From an uncultured Paracoccaceae bacterium (lineage in GTDB: Bacteria > Pseudomonadota > Alphaproteobacteria > Rhodobacterales > Rhodobacteraceae), in the NCBI GenBank assembly GCA_913061275.1, contig CAJXSR010000004.1:1-64000 (forward strand): a stretch of DNA of 64,000 bases, read 5' to 3'. The position numbers and the translations under genes are program-made. How positions within the stretch are numbered: position 1 is the stretch's first letter; every line of letters starts with the position of its first letter. A model generated the notes under the pieces. That model saw only the letters and a program-made list of their open reading frames with translations. It was not told the DNA's origin and did not search any database. Shown here piece after piece: positions 25,682 through 35,400 of this stretch.

Positions 25682-26545
25682 TTAACTTCCACCAGCCTGT
25701 TGTACAAAAAAGGATGCCCCTTTGGGAATTTCGGGGATTTCCAGATCAAAAGCTGTGGATCGTATGGTGTTGGGTTCAACACCGCGCACCAAACGCCCTG
25801 CATGGGTGCTGGGAACCGCCACGGGTGACAGGGCAATGGCATCCGCCGCCGCATAGGTATTGATATATAGCGTTCGTGGCCCATCTGATTTGTTTTCGCT
25901 GGATGCGTGTGCCACACAGACATGCATTAAACACAGGCTACCCGCAGGGCCATAACATTCAACGGCATTGGCTTCAAATGCGGGTGTTTCAATGTCTTCT
26001 ATAGCACCTGTAAATTGCCCGTTTTGCCAATGCGAATGCAGCTTGCCTTTATGTGTGCCCGGCACAACCTTTAACGGCCCATTTTCTGGAGTGACATCGT
26101 TTAGGAATAAAAGGGCAGTAATTTGGTCTGTATTGGTGTGTGGATCAAACGGAAAATCTTGATGCCATTTCACAACGGTTTTTGTGCCTGGCAACTTTGA
26201 GTTCATCTTGGCGTGATGAAACCGAATGTTAGGGCCTAGCAAATCAGCAACATAATCCCCGATTTTACTATCAAAAGTGATGTGCTTACAAACTTTAGAA
26301 ATCTCTGTAGGGGATGCCACGCGTCGTAAACCAGGTTTTGTTGCAGTATGATCTGGTTCTACATCAAAACGCGGCCTGCCATCTAAAATAGTACCATAAG
26401 GTTTTGTATGGTCACGACTTTCTTCAACCCATCCAGTAAATTGATCTTGCAATTCTGACAATTCGGATGGGGATATGGAATTTGGGACTGTAATGGCCCC
26501 AACTGACCAAAACGCGTCGATTTGTTCTTGAGTAAGAGACGGCAT
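25682..26545 (-). CDS. Phytanoyl-CoA dioxygenase (PhyH) family protein
   Basis: A 287-residue Fe(II)/2-oxoglutarate oxygenase. The metal triad is visible as His128-x-Asp130 (KWHQDFPF) and His213 (CVAHASSEN), with 2-oxoglutarate-binding Arg224 (GPRTLYINT). The family hydroxylates varied substrates, including phytanoyl-CoA, ectoine and phosphonates; substrate cannot be told here. It sits between purL and bolA-grxD, genes I expect closer together in Alphaproteobacteria, so it may be an insertion into that block. Upstream, 104 bp separates it from the purL stop. Confidence 0.86.
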   Translation of the reverse strand: MPSLTQEQIDAFWSVGAITVPNSISPSELSELQDQFTGWVEESRDHTKPYGTILDGRPRFDVEPDHTATKPGLRRVASPTEISKVCKHITFDSKIGDYVADLLGPNIRFHHAKMNSKLPGTKTVVKWHQDFPFDPHTNTDQITALLFLNDVTPENGPLKVVPGTHKGKLHSHWQNGQFTGAIEDIETPAFEANAVECYGPAGSLCLMHVCVAHASSENKSDGPRTLYINTYAAADAIALSPVAVPSTHAGRLVRGVEPNTIRSTAFDLEIPEIPKGASFFVQQAGGS

Positions 26546-26649
26546 TCAATACCTCCAGCATTGCTTTTGGAACGATTGCGAATATAGCTATTTTTGTCGA
26601 TCATAAAAGCGACATATCGTGAAAAAACATGCCGCTCTATTGAAGTGCT

Positions 26650-28812
26650 TTATGTAGTTATATTTGGAATACCTGCTTCAAATGCGGCTTTGACATCTAC
26701 CATTGATGCGTGTGATCCACCCAAAGCAATATCTGTGCCACCAAATACCCCGATGTTTTCTACCGGAACGCCTGCATCTTGTGCAGCCCGCATCAAAGCA
26801 TCCGCATCGGTTGTAGCCAGCAAGTAACGCGCCTGATCTTCGCCGAAGAACCAACCTGTGTTACCGTCTTGAACGGTCACGCCAAGGCCCGCCGCCAGTG
26901 CCATATCAACTGCTGCAAGGGCCAGGCCGCCATCGGATAAGTCATGTGCGGCAGTGATTAAACCACCCGCATGTGCTGCGCGCACAAATTCACCCGCTGC
27001 TTTTTCTGCGGCTAAATCAACATGTGGCGCATCACCGTCTTCACGGTTGAACAGTTCTTTTAACAGGGCTGATTGGCCCAGATGACCTGTGGTTTTGCCT
27101 ATCAATACCAGCGCATCGCCATCATTGGGGCGGATACGGATCATTTGATCCAGATTGGTCATCAAGCCAACAGCACCTATGGTGGGTGTTGGTAAAATGC
27201 CTTCACCATCAGTTTCATTATAAAGCGATACATTGCCCGAAACGATTGGCATATCCAACGCTAAAACGGCTTCGCCTATACCTTTGATGCACCCTACAAA
27301 TTGGCCCATGATGACAGGTTTTTCAGGATTGCCGAAGTTCATATTGTCTGTTGTTGCCAAAGGTTTAGCACCCGTTGCACACAAATTTCGGTAAGCTTCT
27401 GCTACAGCTTGCTTGCCACCTTCAAAGGGGTTGGCTTTGCAATATCGCGGGGTCACATCGGATGTGAATGCAATAGCTTTTTCGGTACCGTGAATACGTA
27501 CAACACCAGCGTCAGACCCTGGGCGCATGACCGTATCAGCCATCACCATTTGGTCGTATTGTTCATATACCCAAGCTTTTGACGCATAGTTTGGGGTGCC
27601 GATAAGTTTTAGTAAAGCGTCGGCTGCATCAACTACAGGTGCGTTGGTTAAGGGTGCCGCTTTTGGCGTTTCAACCCAAGGGCGGTCATATTCTGGGGCG
27701 GTACCTGACAATGCTTTTAGCGGTAGGTCGGCCTTAACTTCGCCGTGGTGCAATACCAAAAAGCGGTCTTCGGCGATGGTTTCACCGACAATGGCAAAGT
27801 CTAGATCCCATTTTTCAAAAACGGCTTTGGCTTCTGCTTCCAATTCAGGTCTAAGCACCATCAACATGCGTTCCTGAGATTCTGATAACATCATCTCATA
27901 TGCAGTCATGTCAGCGGCACGAATGGGTACATCTTCCAAATTCAGCGTCACGCCAAGATTACCCTTGTCGCCCATTTCAACGGCGGAACAGGTCAGGCCA
28001 GCGGCCCCCATATCTTGAATGGAAATCACAGCGCCTGTTTGCATCAGCTCTAATGTGGCTTCCATCAGGCGTTTTTCGGTGAACGGGTCACCTACTTGTA
28101 CGGTCGGGCGTTTGTCTTCAATCGTGTCATCGAATTCAGCCGAGGCCATCGTCGCCCCGCCAACACCGTCACGGCCAGTTTTTGCCCCTAGATAAACCAC
28201 AGGCATGCCGATACCGCTGGCGGCGGAATAGAAAATGCCATCGGTTTTTGCTAACCCTGCGGCAAATGCGTTGACCAGGCAGTTGCCATTATATGCTTCA
28301 TGAAAGCGCACTTCGCCGCCAACGGTTGGTACGCCAAAGCAGTTGCCGTATCCGCCAATACCTTCAACCACACCATTAATTAGGGATTTGGTTTTCGGAT
28401 GGGTAACTTCACCAAAAGAAAGTGAGTTCATAGCAGCAATGGGCCGCGCGCCCATCGTGAATACATCGCGTAAAATGCCGCCCATACCAGTGGCGGCCCC
28501 TTGGTAGGGTTCTATATAGGATGGGTGGTTGTGGCTTTCCATCTTGAATACCAGCGCATCACCATCACCAACATCGACGATGCCAGCGTTTTCGCCCGGG
28601 CCGCATATTACTTGCGGGCCTTCCGTAGGCAAGGTGCGCAGCCATTTTTTGGAGGACTTGTAAGAGCAATGCTCATTCCACATCGCAGAAAATATACCTA
28701 GTTCTGTATAACTTGGGGTGCGGTTTAGCAGGCGGATAATCTCGGCGTATTCGTTTTCCGCTAATCCGTGGTCTGCGATTAAGCTTTCAGTAATTTCTGG
28801 CTCGATGGTCAT
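26650..28812 (-). CDS. purL: Phosphoribosylformylglycinamidine synthase, subunit II
   Basis: PurL is the ATP-dependent synthetase part of FGAM synthase in purine synthesis; with separate PurQ (glutaminase) and PurS it makes the small-type complex. The 720-residue length is that of small PurL. Motifs: [12 protein letters not shown]-like [50 protein letters not shown] and [18 protein letters not shown]. purQ and purS are not in the window. No anomalies seen. Confidence 0.97.
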   Translation of the reverse strand: MTIEPEITESLIADHGLAENEYAEIIRLLNRTPSYTELGIFSAMWNEHCSYKSSKKWLRTLPTEGPQVICGPGENAGIVDVGDGDALVFKMESHNHPSYIEPYQGAATGMGGILRDVFTMGARPIAAMNSLSFGEVTHPKTKSLINGVVEGIGGYGNCFGVPTVGGEVRFHEAYNGNCLVNAFAAGLAKTDGIFYSAASGIGMPVVYLGAKTGRDGVGGATMASAEFDDTIEDKRPTVQVGDPFTEKRLMEATLELMQTGAVISIQDMGAAGLTCSAVEMGDKGNLGVTLNLEDVPIRAADMTAYEMMLSESQERMLMVLRPELEAEAKAVFEKWDLDFAIVGETIAEDRFLVLHHGEVKADLPLKALSGTAPEYDRPWVETPKAAPLTNAPVVDAADALLKLIGTPNYASKAWVYEQYDQMVMADTVMRPGSDAGVVRIHGTEKAIAFTSDVTPRYCKANPFEGGKQAVAEAYRNLCATGAKPLATTDNMNFGNPEKPVIMGQFVGCIKGIGEAVLALDMPIVSGNVSLYNETDGEGILPTPTIGAVGLMTNLDQMIRIRPNDGDALVLIGKTTGHLGQSALLKELFNREDGDAPHVDLAAEKAAGEFVRAAHAGGLITAAHDLSDGGLALAAVDMALAAGLGVTVQDGNTGWFFGEDQARYLLATTDADALMRAAQDAGVPVENIGVFGGTDIALGGSHASMVDVKAAFEAGIPNITT

Positions 28813-29124
28813 ATTGTGTCCCCAAGATGCACGTGTTTGCAGGCCTTTTACTGTTCAAATGGCCAAAGGGGAAGGGCGGAATAGCCAATTCTGCCTTTGC
28901 TTATGGGAAAAACGTTTTGGGCAAAAAAAGAGGCCGAGCAAAGCTCGGCCTTAGTCCAACAGGGAGATAAGTAATGCAGGAATGTAATAAGTTACTCGTC
29001 TGCATTTCTTATTATCAGCATCTATATAGGGAAAGCGTTTACAACAAGTGTATATAGGGTGCTATTTGAGCATACCCGTTAAGCGTTTTTTGCATGGCTG
29101 GTTGGAAAATACAGAAAAAACTAG
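28813..29124. other. 312-bp intergenic region with terminator and possible tiny ORF
   Basis: Besides the minus-strand terminator at 28924-28950, the plus strand shows AGGGAGATAAGTA before an ATG at 28974 opening a 27-codon ORF to 29057 (starts MQECNKLLVC). The ribosome site is good but the peptide has no recognisable features. About 170 bases separate the LysR stop (29125) from the terminator, room for a processed 3'-UTR RNA. I see nothing else. Confidence 0.3.
28924..28950 (-). terminator. Strong rho-independent terminator on the minus strand
   Basis: GGCCGAGC (28950-28943 read leftward), a three-base loop and GCTCGGCC (28939-28932) followed by TCTTTTTTT. It ends leftward transcription coming from the LysR gene, upstream of purL. 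Confidence 0.88.
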
Positions 29125-30036
29125 CTAACCTTTTGTATCTAAGTCACTTTTCATTTTATTTTTATATATACGTATTTCATCGACAATGAAGTCACGGAAT
29201 GCTGAAACGCGTTTGGAATGCCGTAATTCTTCTGGATACGCTAAAAACACTGGAATTTCCTGACTTTCATCTTCAGGTAATACTCGGATCAATTCTGGAA
29301 ATTTTCTGGTGACATAACTGGGTAAAACGCCAATCCCCACATGTTTGATGGTTGCTTGCAGTACGCCAAAATAGTGATTTACTATCAGGTGCGAAGCATG
29401 GTCAGCACTTAGTAGGGGTTTTAACCATTTAACGCTTTCGTTTACTTGGGGTGCATTAAGGCTTTGACTAAGTATTCTATGATTGGTCAAATCATTGTAA
29501 TTTTTAGGGGTACCAAATTGGTCAAGGTATTGTTTTGTAGCATAAAAACGCATATTTGTGGTCATTAGCCTACGCCGTACCAGATCGGCCTGACTGGGCT
29601 CTTTCATGCGAATGGCAACGTCTGCTTCGCGCATCGGCAGATCAAGAACGCGCTCTTCAAGTTTTAGATCTATTTTTAGATCGGGATATTTATCGTAAAG
29701 TTTACCGATGCGCGGGGCCAGCCAAAGCGTGCCAAAGCCGGTTGTTGTTGTGACCCGTAGCTCGCCAAAAACCTCATCTTCCGAATCGCGTATCTTTGCC
29801 TCGGTGCTTTCCAGGTTTTTAGATATTTTACTGGTGGCATCAAATAGCAATTCGCCTTGTTCAGTCAGGATCAGCCCCCGTGCGTGGCGGTGAAACAGAA
29901 TAACATCTAATGATTCCTCTAACGCGCGGATTTGTCGACTGACAGCGGATTGCGACAAATGCAGGGTGTTGCCCGCGTGTGTCAGGCTGCCAGCATCGGC
30001 TACAGCGTGAAAAATTCGTAATTTATCCCAATCCAT
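29125..30036 (-). CDS. LysR-family transcriptional regulator
   Basis: A 303-residue LysR protein: N-terminal winged helix-turn-helix (GSLTHAGNTLHLSQSAVSRQ at about 16-35, then IRALEESLDVILFHRHARGL) and a full periplasmic-binding-like effector domain to the C-terminus. Resembles a Rhodobacterales LysR that begins MDWDKLRIFHAVADAGS; target genes unknown. The next gene on its upstream side is a TusA-like gene in the same direction. GAGGGTGCA precedes the ATG. Confidence 0.92.
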   Translation of the reverse strand: MDWDKLRIFHAVADAGSLTHAGNTLHLSQSAVSRQIRALEESLDVILFHRHARGLILTEQGELLFDATSKISKNLESTEAKIRDSEDEVFGELRVTTTTGFGTLWLAPRIGKLYDKYPDLKIDLKLEERVLDLPMREADVAIRMKEPSQADLVRRRLMTTNMRFYATKQYLDQFGTPKNYNDLTNHRILSQSLNAPQVNESVKWLKPLLSADHASHLIVNHYFGVLQATIKHVGIGVLPSYVTRKFPELIRVLPEDESQEIPVFLAYPEELRHSKRVSAFRDFIVDEIRIYKNKMKSDLDTKG

Positions 30037-30107
30037 TGCACCCTCGTAGCTATGCGCTTTGCGTAACCATAAAGGTTTAAGCTATGATTTCTAGGAAAAT
30101 AAGCTTT

Positions 30108-30335
30108 TTAAGCTTTTTGCAGGTAATAAATATGTACTGAATCACTGGTTTCCTGTTGCAACAGCGTATGGCCTTGTTCGGCACAAAAGTGTGGCACATC
30201 GATTATCGCCGCAGGATCAGTTGTAAGCATGCGAAGGATTTGCCCAGATTGCAACGCAGATAACCGCTTGCGCGCCTTTAGCACGGGTAGGGGGCATAAA
30301 AGCCCCGTTGCATCAAGTTCAGCGTTCCAATTCAT
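30108..30335 (-). CDS. TusA-like sulfur carrier protein
   Basis: A 75-residue protein with the sulfur-transfer signature CPLPVLKARK (DATGLLCPLPVLKARKRL) and the later DPAAIIDVPHFCAEQGH. TusA-type proteins accept persulfide sulfur on the CPxP cysteine, for tRNA thiolation or other pathways. I chose the ATG at 30335 (MNWNAELD); another in-frame ATG lies at 30347 and the frame is open much further into the ccdA promoter region. It is divergent from ccdA, which handles thiol reduction across the membrane. Confidence 0.82.
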   Translation of the reverse strand: MNWNAELDATGLLCPLPVLKARKRLSALQSGQILRMLTTDPAAIIDVPHFCAEQGHTLLQQETSDSVHIYYLQKA

Positions 30336-30438
30336 ACGATATTGCATATGTCTGCGGTAAAGAAATGTCCACGGATATGTGATCGGCCTGTGACGTAATG
30401 CAGCGTGACCTTGGTAAATATGAAGGGTACAAGGGCGC

Positions 30439-31191
30439 ATGTTTGGAATTGATCTATTTGATGCGGCCCTGATGCCGTCTTTGATTGTAGCCCTTTTAGC
30501 GGGGGTCATCAGTTTTTTGTCACCGTGTGTTTTACCCATTGTGCCACCATATTTGGCCTATATGGGTGGGATTTCTATGGCGGAAATGACGGATAAAAAG
30601 GTATCAAATAAGCCCGCGATTATCGCGGCAGTTTTCTTTGCATTAGGCCTGTCTACTGTTTTTATATTTTTAGGCTTTACTGCTTCAGTGTTTGGACGCG
30701 CATTTTTGCAATATCAAGAACTTATGGGTCAAATTGCAGGTGGTGTAATTATTATATTCGGGCTGCACTTTATGGGTGTTTTCAACATTCCGTTCTTACA
30801 TCGCGAAGCAAGGCTAGATGCGGGTGATCGTGGTGGTAGTGCATTTGGGGCTTATGTATTAGGGCTAGCATTTGCATTCGGCTGGACACCGTGCATCGGC
30901 CCGATTTTAGGGGCGATCCTTTCTATGGCGGCCCAAGAAGCGTCGATAACACGCGGCACTTTATTGTTGGCGGTTTATGCCATTGGGTTGGGTTTGCCGT
31001 TTATTATCGCCGCAATTTTCATAAACCGCGCGATAGGCGTTATGAATCGTTTCAAACGCCACATGGCCGTTGTTGAAAAAGCAATGGGAGCCTTATTGAT
31101 AGTGGTCGGTATAATGTTGATAACAGGCGCGTTTTCCAGTTTTTCATATTGGCTATTAGAAGTTTTCCCTGCTTTGGGTCTGATCGGCTAA
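30439..31191 (+). CDS. ccdA: Cytochrome c biogenesis protein CcdA
   Basis: CcdA carries reducing equivalents across the inner membrane to keep apocytochrome c thiols reduced. The 250-residue protein has about six membrane segments and the two reactive cysteines: Cys30 in ISFLSPCVLPIVPP and Cys152 in FGWTPCIGPILG. Length and topology match the short CcdA form. AAGGGCGC precedes the ATG. It is a single gene with 63 bp to the next ORF. Confidence 0.94.
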   Translation: MFGIDLFDAALMPSLIVALLAGVISFLSPCVLPIVPPYLAYMGGISMAEMTDKKVSNKPAIIAAVFFALGLSTVFIFLGFTASVFGRAFLQYQELMGQIAGGVIIIFGLHFMGVFNIPFLHREARLDAGDRGGSAFGAYVLGLAFAFGWTPCIGPILGAILSMAAQEASITRGTLLLAVYAIGLGLPFIIAAIFINRAIGVMNRFKRHMAVVEKAMGALLIVVGIMLITGAFSSFSYWLLEVFPALGLIG

Positions 31192-31254
31192 ACTGCCTTA
31201 CTTTTTTCGAATTTCCCCAGTATAGTCAGCTTATAACGGGCAAATAGGCGTAAA

Positions 31255-32481
31255 ATGATGCCAGAGCAGGCACAACAGATCAAGCAACGTAAGGTTTTTT
31301 ACATTCCGGGTTACGACCCTATGTTGCCGCGCCGATACCGTGAATTATATCGCACCGAAGGGGCAAAGCAGGCAGAAGTTTCTGGGTATGATCTACGCTT
31401 AAAGGGCACAGGTCAAAAAGCCGAAAATTATGGCTGGGTAGTAGACACGACAATAGACCAGAAAAACACTCATACAGAGTTTGAATTTTTATTGTGGTCG
31501 GACATTGTGCAAGCGTCTATGCAGCGCACGATAGCTGGCAGTTTTTGGCTGCTTGCAAAAACAGTTTATGTTTATATTTCAACAGGTTCTTTATTTTCGT
31601 TAATGAAGTTACAAAAAGGCCCTATCATAGCCGCACTCTATCCTGTTGTCGTGCTATTAGGGCAATTATTGCTAGGTTTGTTGGCTGCATACCCTGCGTA
31701 TTTTTTGGTGGAAATGATATCTAACTGGATGTTTGGCGTTCTTGCTGGGTTTTGTATATTATCCGCCGTTATGATCTGGTTTAAGTCCAAGGATAATAAA
31801 ATTTATGCGTATTACCTAATGCATGATTACGCATTTTCGGCACAGTATCGGGGGGGTATCCCACCGGAACTTGCTGTGCGGATGGCTGAATTTGCAGATC
31901 AAATACACTTGGCCCTAAACAGTGATGTTGATGAGGTTTTAATCGTGGGGCATTCTTCGGGCGCACATTTATCAGTGTCCATATTAGCTGATTTAATCCA
32001 GCGCATGGGGGTGCCAAAAGACGGGCCGAAGTTGGCTTTTTTATCGTTGGGCCATGTTGTACCAATGGTAAGTTTCTTACCCGATGCTTGGGTTTTAAGG
32101 CGTGATTTGAATTACTTATGTCAAAGTCTTGATCTTACATGGGTGGATGTGACTGCCCCAGGTGACGGGTGCACATTTGCGTTGTGTGATCCTGCATCGG
32201 TAAGTGGTGTCGCCCCTGTTGGGGGGCCAAAGTGGCCCTTGGTATTTTCTGCGGCGTTTACACAAACATTATCAAAAGAATACTATGCAACGATCAAGAA
32301 TAAATTTTTCCGCATGCATTTTCAGTATTTATGTCATTTCGACCGACCGGGTGATTATGATTATTTTCAAATCACCAGTGGCCCAATAAGCCTAGAAGAC
32401 AGGTTTAAAGGGCGTGCGCCTAGCCCGTCTGTAATAACCCGTGCTGTCAATAGGTTTACCAGCCAAGAGGCCCATAAATGA
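31255..32481 (+). CDS. Membrane protein with alpha/beta-hydrolase nucleophile motif, coupled to a P450
   Basis: A 408-residue protein I cannot assign to a named family. It opens with a hydrolase-like beta strand VFYIPGYDPMLPRRYRELYR, has membrane-type helices at about 122-146 and 150-175, and then a nucleophile elbow IVGHSSGAHLSV with Ser234 (GxSxG). A candidate late histidine occurs in MHFQYLCHFDRPGDYDYF. This suggests a membrane-anchored serine hydrolase facing the cytoplasm. Its stop overlaps the ATG of the P450 gene (ATGA), so the two are made together and probably act on the same lipophilic substrate. Confidence 0.72.
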   Translation: MMPEQAQQIKQRKVFYIPGYDPMLPRRYRELYRTEGAKQAEVSGYDLRLKGTGQKAENYGWVVDTTIDQKNTHTEFEFLLWSDIVQASMQRTIAGSFWLLAKTVYVYISTGSLFSLMKLQKGPIIAALYPVVVLLGQLLLGLLAAYPAYFLVEMISNWMFGVLAGFCILSAVMIWFKSKDNKIYAYYLMHDYAFSAQYRGGIPPELAVRMAEFADQIHLALNSDVDEVLIVGHSSGAHLSVSILADLIQRMGVPKDGPKLAFLSLGHVVPMVSFLPDAWVLRRDLNYLCQSLDLTWVDVTAPGDGCTFALCDPASVSGVAPVGGPKWPLVFSAAFTQTLSKEYYATIKNKFFRMHFQYLCHFDRPGDYDYFQITSGPISLEDRFKGRAPSPSVITRAVNRFTSQEAHK

Positions 32482-33872
32482 GCCGTGATTACATCCCACC
32501 AAAGCCAAAAGCGCGCGCTGAAAAAGTATCAATAGTTACACATATCAAGTTGTTTAGGAAAGATATTTTCACTTCACAGCCTGCAAAACTTTACCGCGCT
32601 TGGATGGCTGAATTTAGATTACCATTTTTTAGGTCGTATTTCATTAATGACCCCAAATTGGTCAATCAGGTTTTAAACCAAGACCCTGACAGCTTCCCTA
32701 AATCCGAAATTATTAAGGGGGCATTATATTCTTTGCTGGGGGACAGTGTTTTTGTCACTAACGGTGAGACATGGAAACGGCAGCGGCGTATAATTGACCC
32801 TGCGTTTGAGGGCGGGCGTTTGCGTGATGTGTTCCCGTCAATGGTTGAGGCAGGGCAAAACGCTGTGGAACGCTTGAATGAAGTGGCTGATGGCAGGCCC
32901 GTTGAAATGGAAGAACAATCCAGTCAAATGGCAGCAGACATTATATTTAGAACATTATTTTCTATCCCCATTTCGGATGATATTGCAAAGCAAGTATTCG
33001 ATAAGTTTAGAGAGTATCAAAGAACGCAACCTTTGATGACTGTTGCCAGCTTTTTGAAAATGCCAAAATGGATACCCAAGTTACAACATAAAAACACCAG
33101 ACAAAGCAGTGCTGAAATTCGCAAATTATTAAACCAATTAACGCAAGACCGGTTTGACCAGATTAAGGCTGGTACTGCGCCAGATGATTTGGCGACGAAA
33201 ATTATGACCACCAAAGACCCGGTAACAGGTCAGTTATTTTCGCCCGAAGAGATGGTAGATCAGGTTGCTATCTTTTTTCTTGCGGGGCATGAAACTTCGG
33301 CCAGTGCGCTGGCGTGGACATTGTATTTGCTAGCAATGGATACAGAAGCGCAGCAACGTGTTGCACAAGAAGTTGCTGATATTGATACATTTAGTTTTTC
33401 TAACCTGTCTAAACTAAAGTTCACACGCAACGTATTTAAAGAAGCATTACGGCTGTACCCGCCTGTGCCAATGATGATCCGCGAAAATACTAAAACAGAA
33501 CAATTTAGAGGGCGTGAAATTAAGGTGGGCAGCCAAATTGTACTTAGCCCGTGGCATATTCAGCGCCATGAGCGCCTTTGGGACAAGCCCGACGTGTTTG
33601 ACCCTGACCGATGGCAAACGGACGTTACACGCAAAACTGCACGTAAAGCTTACATACCGTTTTCTAGTGGGCCACGTGTGTGCACCGGGGCTGGTTTTGC
33701 GATGATAGAAGGGGTGCTGATGATCGCTATGTTGGTGCGTGCCTTTAAAATAGAACCAACCGATAAAACCCCTGTTCCTGTGGCACATCTAACGGTCCGC
33801 GCAAAGGATGGTATATATCTAAAACTTACTCCGCGTGGGTCTGATACCAATTTAGAACAAACAACCGCATAG
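32478..33872 (+). CDS. Cytochrome P450
   Basis: A 464-residue P450 with all core motifs: I-helix oxygen-activation AGHETS at 269-274, the K-helix ExxR (EALR, 322-325), the PERF-like region FDPDRW, and heme-binding FSSGPRVCTGAGF with axial Cys402. No N-terminal membrane anchor is evident. The long form with RLYPPVPMMIRE resembles fatty-acid or hydrocarbon hydroxylating groups, but substrate is open. It overlaps the preceding membrane hydrolase by 4 bp, and its 3' end overlaps the opposite-strand RHH gene by 47 bp. No ferredoxin gene is adjacent. Confidence 0.93.
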   Translation: MSRDYIPPKPKARAEKVSIVTHIKLFRKDIFTSQPAKLYRAWMAEFRLPFFRSYFINDPKLVNQVLNQDPDSFPKSEIIKGALYSLLGDSVFVTNGETWKRQRRIIDPAFEGGRLRDVFPSMVEAGQNAVERLNEVADGRPVEMEEQSSQMAADIIFRTLFSIPISDDIAKQVFDKFREYQRTQPLMTVASFLKMPKWIPKLQHKNTRQSSAEIRKLLNQLTQDRFDQIKAGTAPDDLATKIMTTKDPVTGQLFSPEEMVDQVAIFFLAGHETSASALAWTLYLLAMDTEAQQRVAQEVADIDTFSFSNLSKLKFTRNVFKEALRLYPPVPMMIRENTKTEQFRGREIKVGSQIVLSPWHIQRHERLWDKPDVFDPDRWQTDVTRKTARKAYIPFSSGPRVCTGAGFAMIEGVLMIAMLVRAFKIEPTDKTPVPVAHLTVRAKDGIYLKLTPRGSDTNLEQTTA

Positions 33873-34080
33873 CGCTTGCCAGCCCAGATGTTTGCAATCG
33901 CGCGTCATCTATTTTTGCGGCCAGTTGATTGATTGAAATAGCCTCTTTTTGGGCAATCAACACGAATGCCTGCCAAAACGGGTCTTCCAAAGAAACACTG
34001 GTACGGTGTCCGCGTAACGTTAATGAACGTTTAACGGGTCGCCCAAGATCAAGTTGTTCGATGCATGTGTCTATCGTGAT
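33826..34080 (-). CDS. Ribbon-helix-helix (RHH_4-type) protein with apparent AUC start
   Basis: The minus strand between 34080 and 33826 encodes 84 residues with the conserved block RPVKRSLTLRGHRTSVSLED, then FWQAFVLIAQKEAISINQLA and GLASAMRLFVLNW, as in a small Rhodobacterales ribbon-helix-helix family. A good ribosome site GGAG sits six bases before ATC at 34080; no ATG, GTG or TTG occurs in frame between the upstream stop and the conserved core. Either AUC is the start, the start codon was lost (ATG to ATC), or the base is wrong. Its 3' end overlaps the P450 gene. Confidence 0.7.
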   Translation of the reverse strand: MTIDTCIEQLDLGRPVKRSLTLRGHRTSVSLEDPFWQAFVLIAQKEAISINQLAAKIDDARLQTSGLASAMRLFVLNWYQTHAE

Positions 34081-34142
34081 TTTACTCTCCTTTATAATGC
34101 GCGAATGGAGGAGGGGACTTGCCTATCAAAAAGGTGTCGAGC

Positions 34143-35159
34143 CTAGTTTGAGAATAGGGAAAAGCCTTCCTCCTCCATTGCAATAACCTCTTCTACGCGT
34201 AAGGTTTTACGCGCGGAAGGGCCATAACTGCTTGTGTCTTTTTCTAGTTCCGGGAATATTTCAAATAGTTCCTTTCTAGGGGCTTCATCAATCGCTGACA
34301 TGGCCATGTGGCCTGGGTGAAAACTTTCTGTAGCGGCGCCATTTGCAAATATAACTTCATGTTTATCAAATAAGATATGAATGTAATCTGTTGATCTTAC
34401 ATGGTAATCCACGGTTATACTGTAATCGTTAATCAAACCTTTTGCAGGCGCAAGCACTTCACTTTCACCGTGGTCAATTAATGCGCGATCTGCCTGTATC
34501 AACATGCGATGCTGTGGTGAGACGTGCATATCACGGTCAGGTATATTTTGGCCAAAAGCATGTTTACGAATGCGGATTGGCCGTAATTTTGGATAGGCGT
34601 TCAGGCGCGCACCAGTAATACGTTTACACCCTACCCACCGTATTGCCTGCAAGCCGTTATCGGCCGTTATTACCAGATCATCAACACGCAAATCTTCAAC
34701 AAGGACAGAGCCGCGTGGTGTTGCGATCAAGGTGCCAGGGGTAAAGCAAATAGTGCTTGGTATCGTGGTATAAGGAACTGAATCGTTAGAACCGCCATTA
34801 TCAAGATTGACATTGCGAATACGATCGCCCTGAGACATGGTGCCTTCAAGGACAATAATCCGATCAATCGCGTCATCAACGCCGTCACTAGCCGCCGTTA
34901 GATAGGCAAACTTAACGGGTTGCCCCCTTACGGTACCTGTATAAATTTCAACACCTGTGCCTGTGCCCGTGTAAGTCGGATAGGCTGCGGAATAGAAATC
35001 AACCCCGCCGATGTTAAATTGCGGCCCGCCATCTTGGGTTACTGGTTGTAAAAAACCGTCATCATCTAAAATGGTCACAGTTTCAGCAACGCCAACCCGC
35101 AAGTTGTTCGTCCCTAATGGATCCCCATTAATCTGGAATGATGTAAATGACTGTGGCAT
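34143..35159 (-). CDS. Hint-domain protein 1
   Basis: A 338-residue protein with a Hedgehog/intein (Hint) domain. The N-terminal 138 residues form a beta-rich, Gly/Asp-rich module; the Hint domain starts with nucleophilic Cys in ICFTPGTLIATPRGSVLVED (near 138), continues with SPQHRMLI (block with His), and ends with DYIHILFDKHEVIFANG and ESFHPG. Such proteins are abundant in Roseobacters; self-processing is possible but unproven. The C-terminal ELFEIFPELE stretch is shared with the second Hint protein, so they are paralogues. It is the last of the leftward genes here. Confidence 0.85.
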   Translation of the reverse strand: MPQSFTSFQINGDPLGTNNLRVGVAETVTILDDDGFLQPVTQDGGPQFNIGGVDFYSAAYPTYTGTGTGVEIYTGTVRGQPVKFAYLTAASDGVDDAIDRIIVLEGTMSQGDRIRNVNLDNGGSNDSVPYTTIPSTICFTPGTLIATPRGSVLVEDLRVDDLVITADNGLQAIRWVGCKRITGARLNAYPKLRPIRIRKHAFGQNIPDRDMHVSPQHRMLIQADRALIDHGESEVLAPAKGLINDYSITVDYHVRSTDYIHILFDKHEVIFANGAATESFHPGHMAMSAIDEAPRKELFEIFPELEKDTSSYGPSARKTLRVEEVIAMEEEGFSLFSN

Positions 35160-35400
35160 TTACCTTCTCGACACCGTGTTATAGGCAACACAACCACATT
35201 AAGATTACGTAATTTTACCGCCCGTTTTTATGCAGTTGAACCCATCTTATCGTGGGTGTGGCCGCATAAAACACAACATACAGTGGTTAGTCATATAAAT
35301 CAATTACTTACACGCGTAAGGGAATGTAGTAAGGCGTTTTAGTTTATTGTTTTATAATCAAGTAATTACACGCTCTTCTTAATCTATATATACCCTACGT

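Noticed and set aside
34011-34045. Second copy of the pdhA palindrome (GTTAA/TTAAC-like bases)
   Set aside because: The match is short, asymmetrical and lies in the coding part of the RHH gene.
33929-34186. Rightward 85-codon ORF over the RHH gene
   Set aside because: It is antisense to the ribbon-helix-helix gene, whose conserved block is recognisable; the rightward translation shows no family features.
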